Source: DAIRDK01 sp035403225
GTDB taxonomy: Bacteria > Bacteroidota > Bacteroidia > Bacteroidales > FEN-979
Direction: 5' to 3'
Length of the DNA: 64,000 nt
Assembly (NCBI GenBank): GCA_035403225.1
Contig: DAONET010000010.1
Span: 7,798 to 71,797 of the forward strand
Under the pieces are notes generated by a model, which was not told the origin of the DNA, searched no databases, and saw only the letters and a list, made by a program, of their open reading frames with translations. Each line of letters starts with the position of its first letter. Positions within the stretch are counted from its first letter, which is position 1. Below are positions 1-8,190 of this stretch, piece by piece. The translations under genes and the position numbers were made by a program.

Positions 1-1
1 G

Positions 2-1027
2 TCTCCCTTCAAAGAATTCATTCACTTCGGACTCACCTCGCAGGATATCAACAACACCGCCTTCCCACTGGCGCTGAAAGACTGCCTGGAGAAGGTATAT
101 GAGCCCATGCTGGCGGAAGTACATCTGCAACTGCTGAACAAATCGAATGAATGGAAGACGATCCCGATGCTGGCTCACACCCACGGGCAGCCGGCCTCCC
201 CTACCACAGTCGGGAAAGAGATCGCCGTGTTCGCCGAACGGCTTAGCGCTCAGTCGGCCCTGCTGGAGACCATTCCCATCTCTGCCAAATTCGGCGGCGC
301 CACCGGCAACTTCAATGCACATCAGGTGGCGTACCCCTCCATCGACTGGGTTGAGTTCGCCAACCGTTTCGTGAATGTCACCCTCGGACTGGAACGCTGT
401 CAGACTACCACGCAGATCGAACATTATGACAACCTGGCTGCCTTGTTCGACAACCTGAAACGAATCAACACCATCCTCATCGACCTCGACCGCGACATGT
501 GGACCTACATCTCGATGGAGTATTTCGGGCAGAAAGTAAAAAAAGGCGAGACCGGCTCCTCCACCATGCCTCATAAAGTCAATCCCATCGATTTTGAAAA
601 TTCGGAAGGGAACCTGGGCATGGCCAATGCTGTCTTCGGATTCCTTTCGTCGAAGCTCCCCGTATCGAGATTGCAACGCGATCTGACCGACTCTACCGTG
701 ATCCGGAACATCGGAGTGCCCATCGCTCATACCCTTATCGCGTTCCGCTCCCTGACCAAAGGTCTGAACAAACTGATCCTGAACGAAGATAAGCTGAATG
801 CCGACCTGGAAAAGAACTGGGCGGTGGTTTCCGAAGCCATCCAGACCATCTTACGCCGGGAAGGATATCCGAATCCCTACGAAGCCCTCAAAGAGCTGAC
901 ACGCGGGAACAAAGGGATCACCAAAGAAGTTATTCATCAGTTCATTGACGGTTTAAAAGTCAACGACAAGGTGAAGAAAGAACTCAAAGCGATCACCCCT
1001 CAGAATTACATCGGAATAATACAGTAG
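2..1027 (+). CDS. purB: Adenylosuccinate lyase, 5' truncated by window edge
   Basis: Fumarase/aspartase-superfamily enzyme that releases fumarate from SAICAR and from adenylosuccinate in purine synthesis, in the cytoplasm. The frame is open from base 2, so the start lies outside the window; 341 codons remain. It shows the N-terminal helix motif HFGLTSQDINNTA at the very beginning and the superfamily signature GSSTMPHKVNP near the middle, with the flexible catalytic serine loop. It looks like the E. coli-type PurB of about 450 residues, so roughly 110 residues are missing. The C-terminus ends normally at a TAG stop. Identification is secure; only the 5' end is unseen. Confidence 0.95.
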   Translation, partial: SPFKEFIHFGLTSQDINNTAFPLALKDCLEKVYEPMLAEVHLQLLNKSNEWKTIPMLAHTHGQPASPTTVGKEIAVFAERLSAQSALLETIPISAKFGGATGNFNAHQVAYPSIDWVEFANRFVNVTLGLERCQTTTQIEHYDNLAALFDNLKRINTILIDLDRDMWTYISMEYFGQKVKKGETGSSTMPHKVNPIDFENSEGNLGMANAVFGFLSSKLPVSRLQRDLTDSTVIRNIGVPIAHTLIAFRSLTKGLNKLILNEDKLNADLEKNWAVVSEAIQTILRREGYPNPYEALKELTRGNKGITKEVIHQFIDGLKVNDKVKKELKAITPQNYIGIIQ

Positions 1028-1078
1028 TGTAAGAGGATCATCCCTTTTTCAAACCACCAAAGAATTACTTTTTCTTGT

Positions 1079-1086
1079 TACCTTTG
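1079..1086 (+). promoter_or_regulatory. Bacteroidota -7 box (TAccTTTG) before the DUF5606 gene
   Basis: TACCTTTG matches the TAnnTTTG consensus of the primary sigma factor of Bacteroidota. It lies 18 bp before the ATG at 1105. No clear TTTG -33 element is seen at 19-21 bp upstream. It suggests that the downstream gene is not simply read through from purB. Confidence 0.5.
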
Positions 1087-1104
1087 CAAAAATTCTGAAC
1101 TGTT

Positions 1105-1608
1105 ATGGATTTAAGCAAGATTTTATCAATTTCAGGGAAGGGCGGTCTGTTTAAGGTCGTATCCCAATCGAAGAATGCCGTGATCGTTGAATCTCTCGTT
1201 GACAAAAAACGCTTTCCTGCTTTCGGTCATGAACGGATGAGTTCGCTGGAAGAGATCAGTATTTTCACTACCGGTGATGACCGGCCGTTGAAAGAGGTCA
1301 TGAAGGCCTTTTTTGACAAGCTGGAAGGCAAAGCCGCTCTGGATCCCAAATCAGCTGATAAAGACCTGGTACAAAAATTCGGGGAGATCGTTCCCGACTA
1401 TGATACCGACCGGGTTTATGTGTCGGATATCCGCAAAGTCTTTGCCTGGTATAACCTGTTGCTGAGCAATGACCTTCTTGACTTCAGCGAAGAGACATCC
1501 GAAGAGAAAAAAGAAGAGACCGTTGACCAGGAAACAACAGAAGAACCGATCGCAGAAAAACCAAAGAAAAAAGCAACAGCCCCCAAAGCAAAAAATACAG
1601 GAGAATAA
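1105..1608 (+). CDS. DUF5606 domain-containing protein
   Basis: Small cytoplasmic protein (167 aa) of a family restricted to Bacteroidota, function unknown. It starts with MDLSKILSISGKGGLFKV, typical for the family, and has a conserved globular domain of about 130 residues followed by a low-complexity acidic and lysine/proline-rich tail (residues 131-167, rich in E, K, T). There is no signal peptide or membrane segment. It has its own -7 box at 1079-1086 and stands between purB and a secreted protein, with no obvious functional link to either. The family assignment is from recognition of the N-terminal half; the tail is probably disordered. Confidence 0.8.
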   Translation: MDLSKILSISGKGGLFKVVSQSKNAVIVESLVDKKRFPAFGHERMSSLEEISIFTTGDDRPLKEVMKAFFDKLEGKAALDPKSADKDLVQKFGEIVPDYDTDRVYVSDIRKVFAWYNLLLSNDLLDFSEETSEEKKEETVDQETTEEPIAEKPKKKATAPKAKNTGE

Positions 1609-1628
1609 GGTTTTTTCGGGATAATCTC

Positions 1629-1636
1629 TATCTTTG
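1629..1636 (+). promoter_or_regulatory. Bacteroidota -7 box (TAtcTTTG) before the PEGA-like gene
   Basis: TATCTTTG matches TAnnTTTG and ends 15 bp before the ATG at 1652. An in-frame TTG at 1634 falls inside this box, so that codon is unlikely to be the start; the short leader supports the ATG at 1652. Confidence 0.55.
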
Positions 1637-1651
1637 AAAAAAATCCTGTAT

Positions 1652-2326
1652 ATGAAAAAAACCGCTAATTTCTTCCTCGTTTTACTTATTATCCTGACAA
1701 CAGGCTTCAGCGCCTCCGCAGGAAAAAAAGAGATTCGTTTCAGCACTTCCGAGCCAGATGCGAAGATCTACGTCGACGGCAAGTTGATGGGCGCAGGGCA
1801 ACTGATCATTACTGCTCCCGCCTATTCCTGTATTGTGGTGAAAGTGGAAAAACTCGGTTATCTTACTGGTAACATAGAATTCTGCAACAAACCCGATTAC
1901 ACCCCTCCTCCCAAGAGTTATTACTATCAGATGGAGAAAGACGATGCTTATGATGCTTCCGAAGCTACCGACATCGCTAATGTGGACATCGAGATCAAAA
2001 CCCACAAGAGCGAATTGGATGCCTGGAAGCTTCTCAGCCAGATCATCACTTCTTATTTTGATGTGATAGAAGTCACCGACCGTGAAACCGGTTACATGCG
2101 TACTTCCTGGGTGGTGCAGTCATTTAAACAGACTACGGTTCGTACACGAATTATCGTCAAGTTGGGAGAATCCGACCCGCTGACATACAAAATCAAACTG
2201 GTGAGCGAGGTAGCCAATGGCGGCCAGGTAAGTGTTAAAAGCGATGAGCTGTTCAAAGAGTGGGACCGTATCCTGAGAAAATACCGGGAGGTAATCCACG
2301 AAGTTCAGACGCGCGTTGGTAATTAA
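1652..2326 (+). CDS. Secreted PEGA-like domain protein, unknown function
   Basis: Exported protein of 224 aa. The start is placed at ATG 1652 because the upstream in-frame TTG at 1634 lies within the promoter -7 box and because this gives a compact signal peptide (KK, then a hydrophobic stretch of about 15 residues, cleavage near SASA-GKK). Residues about 22-75 read as a PEGA-like beta module (STSEPDAKIYVDGKLMGAG, then VEKLGYL), a fold often found in surface or periplasmic proteins. The C-terminal half (about 100-224) is a separate alpha/beta region with WVVQSF and a charged helical end; I do not recognise it. The downstream pyrK begins 9 bp after the stop, so co-transcription is possible but no functional link is evident. 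Confidence 0.65.
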   Translation: MKKTANFFLVLLIILTTGFSASAGKKEIRFSTSEPDAKIYVDGKLMGAGQLIITAPAYSCIVVKVEKLGYLTGNIEFCNKPDYTPPPKSYYYQMEKDDAYDASEATDIANVDIEIKTHKSELDAWKLLSQIITSYFDVIEVTDRETGYMRTSWVVQSFKQTTVRTRIIVKLGESDPLTYKIKLVSEVANGGQVSVKSDELFKEWDRILRKYREVIHEVQTRVGN

Positions 2327-2335
2327 TCGACCTGT

Positions 2336-3163
2336 ATGGCGAATACGCTAGTTCAAAAGAGACAAAACATTCTTGAGGTTACCGGCAAACGGCGACTCAA
2401 CGATCGTCATTTTATCATTCAGCTCACTTCGGAAGAGCCTTTACCCATGATGCTGCCCGGCAATTTCGTGCAAGTCCTGGTGGAAGGCTCTCCCACTACT
2501 TTTCTCCGCCGCCCGTTATCCATCCATGAGGTCAACTACGCTCAAAACAGTTTCCGCATCCTTATCCAGATCAAAGGCGACGGCACCCGTCAACTCAGCA
2601 GGCTGAAGAACGGCGACAAATTGAATGTCATCTATCCGTTAGGCAACTGTTTCTCGTTACCGCAAGGCAAAGAGGTGTTGCTCGTCGGAGGCGGATGCGG
2701 AGTAGCGCCGCTGCTGTTTCTGGCGCAATTCCTGAGGCAAAACAGCATTCGTCCGGTGATCCTTACCGGATGGAGGACCCAATCGGATATTTTTGAGCTG
2801 GAAGAATACAAAAAGTCGGGGGAAGTGCTGATGACCACTGAAGACGGATCAGCCGGCGAGAAAGGGCTGGTGACGGATCATTCCCTCTTCCGGAGCGGCA
2901 AACTGCCTTTCAGCCGGATCTATTGCTGCGGCCCTGATCCCATGATGAAGGCGGTAGCCGGACTGGCTGCCTCGCACGGCATCGATTGCGAAGTGTCGCT
3001 GGAGAACACCATGGCTTGCGGCATCGGGGTGTGCCTGTGTTGCGTCACCCCTACTGTATCAGGAAATGAACGGGTCTGTGTCGAAGGTCCCGTATTCAAT
3101 ACGAAACACCTCACCTGGGGAAACCCGGACAAAGAGGCTTGTCAAAACAAATGTCATGGCTGA
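2336..3163 (+). CDS. pyrK: Dihydroorotate dehydrogenase electron transfer subunit
   Basis: FAD and [2Fe-2S] subunit that passes electrons from dihydroorotate, oxidised by PyrD, to NAD+ in pyrimidine synthesis. The ferredoxin-reductase-like order is visible: FAD-binding RRPLSIHE, the nucleotide-binding [14 protein letters not shown], the CCGPDPMM motif, and the C-terminal iron-sulfur cluster cysteines in [10 protein letters not shown] plus a later Cys in RVCVEG. At 275 aa it has the normal length. Its last codons overlap the start of pyrD by 8 bp, which indicates translational coupling and a stoichiometric complex. The pair is the class 1B enzyme, which uses NAD and is common in anaerobes and Gram-positives as well as Bacteroidota. 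Confidence 0.95.
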   Translation: MANTLVQKRQNILEVTGKRRLNDRHFIIQLTSEEPLPMMLPGNFVQVLVEGSPTTFLRRPLSIHEVNYAQNSFRILIQIKGDGTRQLSRLKNGDKLNVIYPLGNCFSLPQGKEVLLVGGGCGVAPLLFLAQFLRQNSIRPVILTGWRTQSDIFELEEYKKSGEVLMTTEDGSAGEKGLVTDHSLFRSGKLPFSRIYCCGPDPMMKAVAGLAASHGIDCEVSLENTMACGIGVCLCCVTPTVSGNERVCVEGPVFNTKHLTWGNPDKEACQNKCHG

Positions 3164-4076
3164 TCTGAACGTAACACTGGGCCCGCTGGAGTTGAAAAAC
3201 CCCGTCCTCACTGCTTCCGGGACCTTCGGATGCGGCGAAGAGTTCACTGACTTTATGGACGTGAACCGTCTCGGAGGTATCGTAGTCAAGGCAGTCACCG
3301 GGAAAAACCGCGACGGCAATCCTTACCCGCGCATGGCCGAGACCCCCATGGGGATGCTGAACGCTGTAGGGTTGCAGAACAAAGGGGTGGATTACTTCAT
3401 CCGGGAGATCTATCCACGCATCAAAGATTTCGACACGCAGATCATCGTGAACGTCTCCGGTTCCACCCTGGACGAATACGTCGAGGTAGCGGGCAAGCTC
3501 AACGACCTGGATAAGATCCCGGCCATCGAAGTGAACATCTCATGTCCGAACGTAAAACAAGGCGGCATGGCCTTCGGCACGATCCCGGCCACCGCCACCG
3601 AAGTGACCCGGGCTGTGCGCGATGTCTATAAAAAGACCCTCATCGTGAAGCTCTCCCCCAACGTCACCAGCATCACCGACATGGCGAAAGCCGCGGCAGA
3701 CGGCGGGGCCGATATCATCTCCCTCATCAACACCCTGCTGGGGATGGCGATCAATGCCGAAACCCGCCGGCCTGTGCTCTCCACCATCACCGGCGGACTG
3801 TCGGGACCTGCCATCAAGCCGGTAGCGCTGCGCATGGTGTGGCAAGTCTCCAAAGCCGTGAAGATCCCGGTTATCGGGTTAGGCGGTATCCGCACTGCCA
3901 CCGACGCCATCGAGTTCATGCTGGCCGGCGCCTCCGCTGTTCAGGTAGGGACGGCGAATTTCATTGATCCGGCCGTCACCCTGAAAATCATCGACGGACT
4001 GGAGGCCTATCTCCAACGCCATCAGATCAACTCCGTGAAGGAACTGATCGGGAGTCTTAAGGTGAACGGGGAGTAG
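3156..4076 (+). CDS. pyrD: Dihydroorotate dehydrogenase, class 1B catalytic subunit
   Basis: FMN enzyme that oxidises dihydroorotate to orotate. The start is set at ATG 3156 ([16 protein letters not shown]), 8 bp inside the end of pyrK; an earlier in-frame codon at 3066 would add 30 residues that merely read pyrK in another frame. Length from this start is 306 aa, as expected. The active-site base is Cys130 in [12 protein letters not shown], the cysteine that marks class 1 rather than the quinone-linked class 2 enzyme. FMN phosphate-binding glycine motifs appear late ([24 protein letters not shown]). Partner: PyrK, immediately upstream. Confidence 0.95.
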   Translation: MADLNVTLGPLELKNPVLTASGTFGCGEEFTDFMDVNRLGGIVVKAVTGKNRDGNPYPRMAETPMGMLNAVGLQNKGVDYFIREIYPRIKDFDTQIIVNVSGSTLDEYVEVAGKLNDLDKIPAIEVNISCPNVKQGGMAFGTIPATATEVTRAVRDVYKKTLIVKLSPNVTSITDMAKAAADGGADIISLINTLLGMAINAETRRPVLSTITGGLSGPAIKPVALRMVWQVSKAVKIPVIGLGGIRTATDAIEFMLAGASAVQVGTANFIDPAVTLKIIDGLEAYLQRHQINSVKELIGSLKVNGE

Positions 4077-4356
4077 GGGAAGATTATCAGCTGCTATTTT
4101 CTTTCTATTCCTGTTTCTGCTATACCCATCTCACTGATTTCTTCTTTATTGCCTAATATCCAGGCATATAAGCAAACGAATGGAAAAATTTCCGGCAGGC
4201 TCTTTTATCATCGTAAAGCAAAAAACATTCTACGAATTGTAATGTTTTAGATTTTTAATAAATTTACGCATCTGTTCTTATAAGAAGGCAAGTACTCTGC
4301 TTAAACTAAAATTTCCTAGAAATCTGTTTGATAATATTTACTAAAATTACACTGAC
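4077..4356. other. AT-rich intergenic region after pyrD
   Basis: About 280 bp with base composition clearly more AT-rich than the pyrimidine genes. It contains a short inverted repeat GCCTaatatccAGGC near 4153 but no T-run terminator, no tRNA-like structure and no exact TAnnTTTG box. It marks the left edge of an AT-rich, probably acquired stretch. Confidence 0.4.
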
Positions 4357-5001
4357 ATGTTTGAAACAAATCCTATTCAGATAGAATTAATTAAAGATCA
4401 CAAATACAAATTAACAATTAAGCTTGACAATTGGGAACTTACTAGAATTGTTACAGAAACAACCCTAAATGAATTACAAAATGAAATTAATAATGCAACC
4501 GGACTGACAAAGGTTACTGACACCTTTAATTGCACAGGTGAAGAAGCAAGAAAAATTAAACATTTCTGGGAAACCATAGATTATAAGCATATTTGTAAAG
4601 AGTGCAAATTCAAATGGATTGAATGCTATAATTGTGCAATTAAATGTGATAGCCCTTTGGAAAGAGACCTGTTGTTTGAATTACGAAAAAACAATATTGA
4701 ACCAATTCTACAGCGAAGGTTTAACAAAGATGGTAGTTTTTATGAATTTCCTACAAGCATAGATCCTGATACAATCCTTACAATACCTGATTTCTATATA
4801 GAAAAAGAAAAGATAAAATTATGTATTTATGCTGACGGACACAACTATCATGAGAGAACAGAAAATCAGGCGTTAAGAGATAGAAATATTGACAGAGAAT
4901 TACAAAGAATGGGTTATAAAGTTCTGAGATACACGGGCCAAGAAATTCGTAAAAATTGTTCCCTTGTGGTTGAGAATATCAAAGTAAACCTTGAATTATA
5001 A
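4357..5001 (+). CDS. PD-(D/E)XK endonuclease-like (DUF559/Vsr-type) protein with Cys cluster
   Basis: Protein of 214 aa without signal peptide. The C-terminal half looks like the very-short-patch-repair/DUF559 nuclease fold: a helix with CDSPLERDLLFELRKN (candidate acidic residue in SPLERD), then IPDFYI with an aspartate, then CIYADGHNYHE, then the helix DRNIDRELQRMGYKVLRY. This order of Glu, Asp and YADGHxYH is what such nucleases show around the metal site. Just before it, residues about 80-97 carry CKECKFKWIECYNCAIKC, a likely zinc-binding cysteine set. The N-terminal 70 residues are unrecognised. Codon use is strikingly AT-rich compared with pyrK/pyrD, pointing to transfer. It stands alone without a methylase or recognisable partner; a defence or repair role is inference only. 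Confidence 0.6.
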   Translation: MFETNPIQIELIKDHKYKLTIKLDNWELTRIVTETTLNELQNEINNATGLTKVTDTFNCTGEEARKIKHFWETIDYKHICKECKFKWIECYNCAIKCDSPLERDLLFELRKNNIEPILQRRFNKDGSFYEFPTSIDPDTILTIPDFYIEKEKIKLCIYADGHNYHERTENQALRDRNIDRELQRMGYKVLRYTGQEIRKNCSLVVENIKVNLEL

Positions 5002-5043
5002 GTCGAGAAAACAATGATCTTACCGTTTTTATTCACGAAAGAA
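5002..5043 (+). pseudogene. Remnant of the 3' end of a serine hydrolase gene
   Basis: Directly after the stop of the nuclease-like gene, 5002-5043 aligns with 6758-6816, the last codons of the downstream serine hydrolase gene. GTTTTTATTCACGAAAGAA is identical at 5025-5043 and 6798-6816, and AGAAAACAATG is identical at 5006-5016 and 6764-6774. The remnant lacks about 15 bases in between and is out of frame. It is best read as a decayed copy of the C-terminus, left by a duplication or recombination. Confidence 0.6.
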
Positions 5044-5499
5044 AAAAGGGTAAATTCCGGACTATCCTGCCCCCCATTCCGGAGCAAGCTGCCACCCTTA
5101 AAAAAGGAAAAAATGATGGACATCCCGGCAATGTTTGAGCTGGACTAAAATTTGGGCAGTTTGTCCATCTTTTATACCCTTTCAGGTGTATTTTACTGAA
5201 ATTTTAACTTTTTATACCCTATCGGGGTTAATTTTGGATAATATCCATAATATCGTACCCCTTCGGGTATAATTTTCATATTGATGTTATCCACATCTAT
5301 CACTCTTAATCCGGTTGAAAATTCATGGGGGCATGTCAATTTACGAATGACACTTTTTGTTTCCGAAGATGTTTTGAGGGTTTCCTGTTCCCTTATTTTT
5401 CTTTTGTTTCTGCTTATTTGGCCTTACTTTTACGATCCGAACCTGATTAGCGACATGTTATCTGCTTTGAAGCGGTTATGGGTAAATATGATTTGATTT
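5044..5499. other. AT-rich non-coding stretch with repeats
   Basis: About 450 bp between the gene remnant and the serine hydrolase. It holds the three palindromic repeats at 5173-5271. A 71-codon open frame at 5284-5496 shows no recognisable domain and is not called as a gene. No transposase, tRNA or consensus promoter was found. Confidence 0.4.
5173..5271. repeat. Three 18-bp palindromic repeats at about 40-bp spacing
   Basis: Copies at 5173-5190 (TATACCCTTTCAGGTGTA), 5213-5230 (TATACCCTATCGGGGTTA) and 5254-5271 (CGTACCCCTTCGGGTATA). Each is an imperfect palindrome with ACCC/GGGT arms; the third is in the opposite orientation. Start-to-start distances are 40 and 41 bp, with AT-rich spacers. 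They resemble small dispersed intergenic palindromes rather than a CRISPR array. Confidence 0.6.
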
Positions 5500-6819
5500 A
5501 TGAAAAGAAAAATTTTAATCACCCTGGCAACAGGGATATTATGTCTGACCGGGTTTTCACAAATACCGGACAAAACCAAGCTGGATAACTATTTTGATAC
5601 CCTTGAAGCACACAACAAGTTTATGGGAAGCGTTGCCGTCTCTCAAAACGGCATCATCGTCTATTCTAAATCGATCGGCTTTGCTGACGTTGAAAACCAA
5701 CTTCCTGCCAATGAAAACACTAAATACAGGATCGGTTCCATTTCAAAAACATTCACCACTGTACTGGTATTCAAAGCTATAGAAGAAAAGAAATTAAGTT
5801 TGGATCAAACCCTTGATCAGTTTTTTCCGGCCATTCAGCATTCAGAAAAAATTACGATCAAAATGCTGCTCAGCCATAGAAGCGGAATACACAATTTTAC
5901 CAATGACACGGATTATCTGACCTGGAATACCCAAGCCAAAACGGAGAAAGAAATGGTGGATCTTATTGCTCAAAAAGGGAGCGATTTTGAACCCGACAGT
6001 AAAGCAGCATACAGCAATTCCAACTTTGTTCTCCTGACTTATATCCTGGAAAAGACCTTCAAAAAACCGTACGCTGAACTTTTAACCCGATATATCACCA
6101 AGCCCATCGGACTAACCAATACATACTATGGGGGTAAAATTGACATCCAAAACAAGGAGTGTTATTCCTATCGTTTTGCTGAGAGTTGGGAACCCGAGCC
6201 GGAGACGGATCTTTCCATCCCCATGGGCGCCGGAGGAATTGTTTCTACATCCACCGACCTGGTAAAATTCAGCGATGCATTATTTGGAGGTAAGCTGCTG
6301 AAAAAAGAAAGCCTCGAGTTAATGAAGACGGTGAAAGACGGCTTTGGCTCAGGGTTGATCCAACTTCCGTTTTATGGCAGGATCTCTTATGGTCATACCG
6401 GAGGAATTGACGGATTTTCTTCGGTATTCGGTTATTTTGCTGACGGAAATATTTCGTACGCGATGACCTCCAACGGATCAAACTTCAATAACAACGGTGT
6501 TTCAATGGCCGTGTTAAGCGCCGTGTACGATTTACCGTACGACATTCCCGAATTTACCACTTATGTTGTTCATCCCGAAGAGCTGGATCAATATGCCGGA
6601 ATATATTCATCTCAACAACTTCCGTTGAAGATATCGATCACCAAAGATGACAATAAGTTGATTGCTCAGGCCACGGGTCAGCCTTCCTTTCCCCTTTCAG
6701 CCAGCGGAAAAGACAAGTTCGTTTTTGATCAGGCAGGGATTGTTATGGAGTTCAACCCGTCGGAGAAAACAATGCTTTTAAAACAAGGTGGCGGACAGTT
6801 TTTATTCACGAAAGAATAA
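5500..6819 (+). CDS. Secreted serine hydrolase, class C beta-lactamase / DD-peptidase family
   Basis: Exported penicillin-binding-protein-like hydrolase (439 aa) with a signal peptide ending near GFSQ. The catalytic triad motifs are all present: S80-x-x-K83 (SISK), Y171-S-N173 and H299-T-G301, which replaces the KTG of classic enzymes. The last 80 residues (from about YVVHPEELDQYAGIY) form the small beta-rich C-terminal domain typical of these broad-specificity esterase/peptidase relatives. The substrate cannot be told; beta-lactam resistance should not be assumed. The ATG follows an AT-rich region holding a decayed fragment of this gene's own 3' end. GC content is lower than in the flanking housekeeping genes. 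Confidence 0.85.
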   Translation: MKRKILITLATGILCLTGFSQIPDKTKLDNYFDTLEAHNKFMGSVAVSQNGIIVYSKSIGFADVENQLPANENTKYRIGSISKTFTTVLVFKAIEEKKLSLDQTLDQFFPAIQHSEKITIKMLLSHRSGIHNFTNDTDYLTWNTQAKTEKEMVDLIAQKGSDFEPDSKAAYSNSNFVLLTYILEKTFKKPYAELLTRYITKPIGLTNTYYGGKIDIQNKECYSYRFAESWEPEPETDLSIPMGAGGIVSTSTDLVKFSDALFGGKLLKKESLELMKTVKDGFGSGLIQLPFYGRISYGHTGGIDGFSSVFGYFADGNISYAMTSNGSNFNNNGVSMAVLSAVYDLPYDIPEFTTYVVHPEELDQYAGIYSSQQLPLKISITKDDNKLIAQATGQPSFPLSASGKDKFVFDQAGIVMEFNPSEKTMLLKQGGGQFLFTKE

Positions 6820-6878
6820 AAGCGTGGTTGCTCCCGGTTGCCTGTCCGGTCCATCAAAAAAAATGATTATCCTTGCAC

Positions 6879-8081
6879 ATGGCAAGGAAGCGAATCATCA
6901 TCACAGGTGGCGGGCCGGCAGGGCTGATGGCGGCAGACGTATTGAGCGTCGCTCATGAGGTGCATCTGTATGAGAAAGAGAAAAATATCGGGCAAAAATT
7001 CCTGGTAGCAGGAAAAGGGGGGCTGAATATCACCAATAACTTCCGGGGATCCGCGCTGACCGGCAGGTACACCCCGGCCGGTTTCATGGATGAAGCCCTG
7101 TCAGGTTTCTCACCGGAAGATTTGCGGGGATGGCTCTCCGGGATGGGCATTTCCACTTTCACCGGGTCCAGCGACAAGGTTTTCACGGATAAGGATCTCC
7201 CGGCCATCGACATCCTGAACAAGATCAGGGAGAAACTCCTCAGTCAGGGAGTTCAGTTTCACACGGAGCATACTTTCACGGGATTCGACGAAAACAACGC
7301 CATCACCTTCCGGCATCAGGATCAATCGATTTGTGTAAAAGCCGATTACCTGGTTTTTGCTCTGGGAGGAGCCTCGTGGTCTGTGACGGGATCCGACGGA
7401 ACCTGGCGTGCTGTTTTCGAGTCGATGGGCGTTTCCACGCGGCCATTCCAATCCTCTAACTGCGGCATCAACATTTCCTGGCCTGAAGGGATCCGGAAGA
7501 GTCATGCCGGGAAACCCCTGAAGAACATCCGGTTGTTCACGGCTGACCGAGAGACGAAGGGAGAGGCGATCATCACGGAATACGGGCTGGAAGGCACTGC
7601 CGTGTACGCGTTGGTACCGGTTCTCCGGGACATGTTACAGGCACGAATCCCCGCCACGCTTTCCCTCGATCTCAAACCCTTCAACACGGTGGAACAACTT
7701 CTCCGGAAGGCATCAGCATCGCGGATCACCTCCAAAGAGTACGCCTCCTTCTTTCACCTGAATACCGCAGGACTGGCTGTCATCAAAGCCTTTACCGATA
7801 AAGACACGTATCTGGCGCCGGAAGGGTTTATCCGCAGCATGAAGGGGCTGCAGATCCCTGTCGATTCGTTGAGGCCGGTGGAAGAGGCTATTTCAACGAT
7901 CGGAGGTATCTGCACCGGGGAAGTGGATCGCTGCTTCTCGCTGAAGAGATACCCGTGGATTTACGTGACGGGTGAAATGGTCGACTGGGACGCTCCTACC
8001 GGAGGCTTTCTGTTACAGGGATGTTTTTCGATGGGACATCTGGCCGCCCGGTCGATCCTGGAGCAAGCGAGGGATCTTTAA
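6879..8081 (+). CDS. HI0933/YhiN-type FAD-dependent flavoprotein (TIGR03862-like)
   Basis: Predicted cytoplasmic flavoprotein of 400 aa. The start is ATG 6879 (MARKRIIITGGGPAGLMAAD) rather than a TTG two codons earlier. The N-terminal dinucleotide-binding motif is GGGPAG at residues 10-15, followed by E34-K-x-K and the family hallmark VAGKGGLNITN at about 45-55, the equivalent of GKGRCNLTN in HI0933 relatives. Near the C-terminus, TIGGICTGEVD and GEMVDWDAPTGGFLLQGCFSMG close the FAD site. The exact reaction is not established for the family. It lies 59 bp after the serine hydrolase; no shared function is evident. Confidence 0.85.
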   Translation: MARKRIIITGGGPAGLMAADVLSVAHEVHLYEKEKNIGQKFLVAGKGGLNITNNFRGSALTGRYTPAGFMDEALSGFSPEDLRGWLSGMGISTFTGSSDKVFTDKDLPAIDILNKIREKLLSQGVQFHTEHTFTGFDENNAITFRHQDQSICVKADYLVFALGGASWSVTGSDGTWRAVFESMGVSTRPFQSSNCGINISWPEGIRKSHAGKPLKNIRLFTADRETKGEAIITEYGLEGTAVYALVPVLRDMLQARIPATLSLDLKPFNTVEQLLRKASASRITSKEYASFFHLNTAGLAVIKAFTDKDTYLAPEGFIRSMKGLQIPVDSLRPVEEAISTIGGICTGEVDRCFSLKRYPWIYVTGEMVDWDAPTGGFLLQGCFSMGHLAARSILEQARDL

Positions 8082-8100
8082 ACAATTGGTACCGATTTTA

Positions 8101-8182
8101 TTTTACAGCTCATTCATTTGCGTTTTCCGGCTCAAATATTTTGATTTTTGAGCCACATTTTATATATTTGTGAGCTTTAAAA
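8101..8182 (+). promoter_or_regulatory. Promoter embedded in a nested palindrome (operator candidate) for the Fic gene
   Basis: A TTTG -33 box at 8140-8143, a 19-bp spacer and TATATTTG at 8163-8170 give a full consensus promoter, 20 bp before ATG 8191. The promoter lies in two concentric inverted repeats that share the centre 8141.5. The inner arms GGCTCAAA (8129-8136) and TTTGAGCC (8147-8154) are perfect. The outer arms are TTTTACAGCTCA (8101-8112) and TGAGCTTTAAAA (8171-8182), 11 of 12 matched. The half-site RGCTCA recurs 22 bp apart on each side, two helical turns. This is what an operator for two stacked dimers would look like. The winged-helix domain of the downstream protein is the obvious candidate ligand. 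Confidence 0.7.
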
Positions 8183-8190
8183 CAGAAACC

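Noticed and set aside
1634..1651. TTG start six codons upstream of the PEGA-like gene
   Set aside because: The TTG is the last part of the -7 box TATCTTTG, so it would be upstream of or at the transcription start; ATG 1652 gives a normal signal peptide.
5300..5400. Possible end of an insertion sequence (GGGGGCATGTCAATTTACG and context)
   Set aside because: It faintly recalls IS terminal sequences, but no transposase, paired inverted ends or target duplication could be found.
5284..5496. 71-codon open frame before the serine hydrolase gene
   Set aside because: It lies in AT-rich repeat DNA, starts with TTG or ATG without a promoter, and its sequence shows no domain; hydrophobic content alone is not enough.
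8170..8190. GTG start for the Fic protein at 8170
   Set aside because: It begins at the last base of the -7 box; a transcript could not include it with a ribosome site, while ATG 8191 leaves a plausible short leader.
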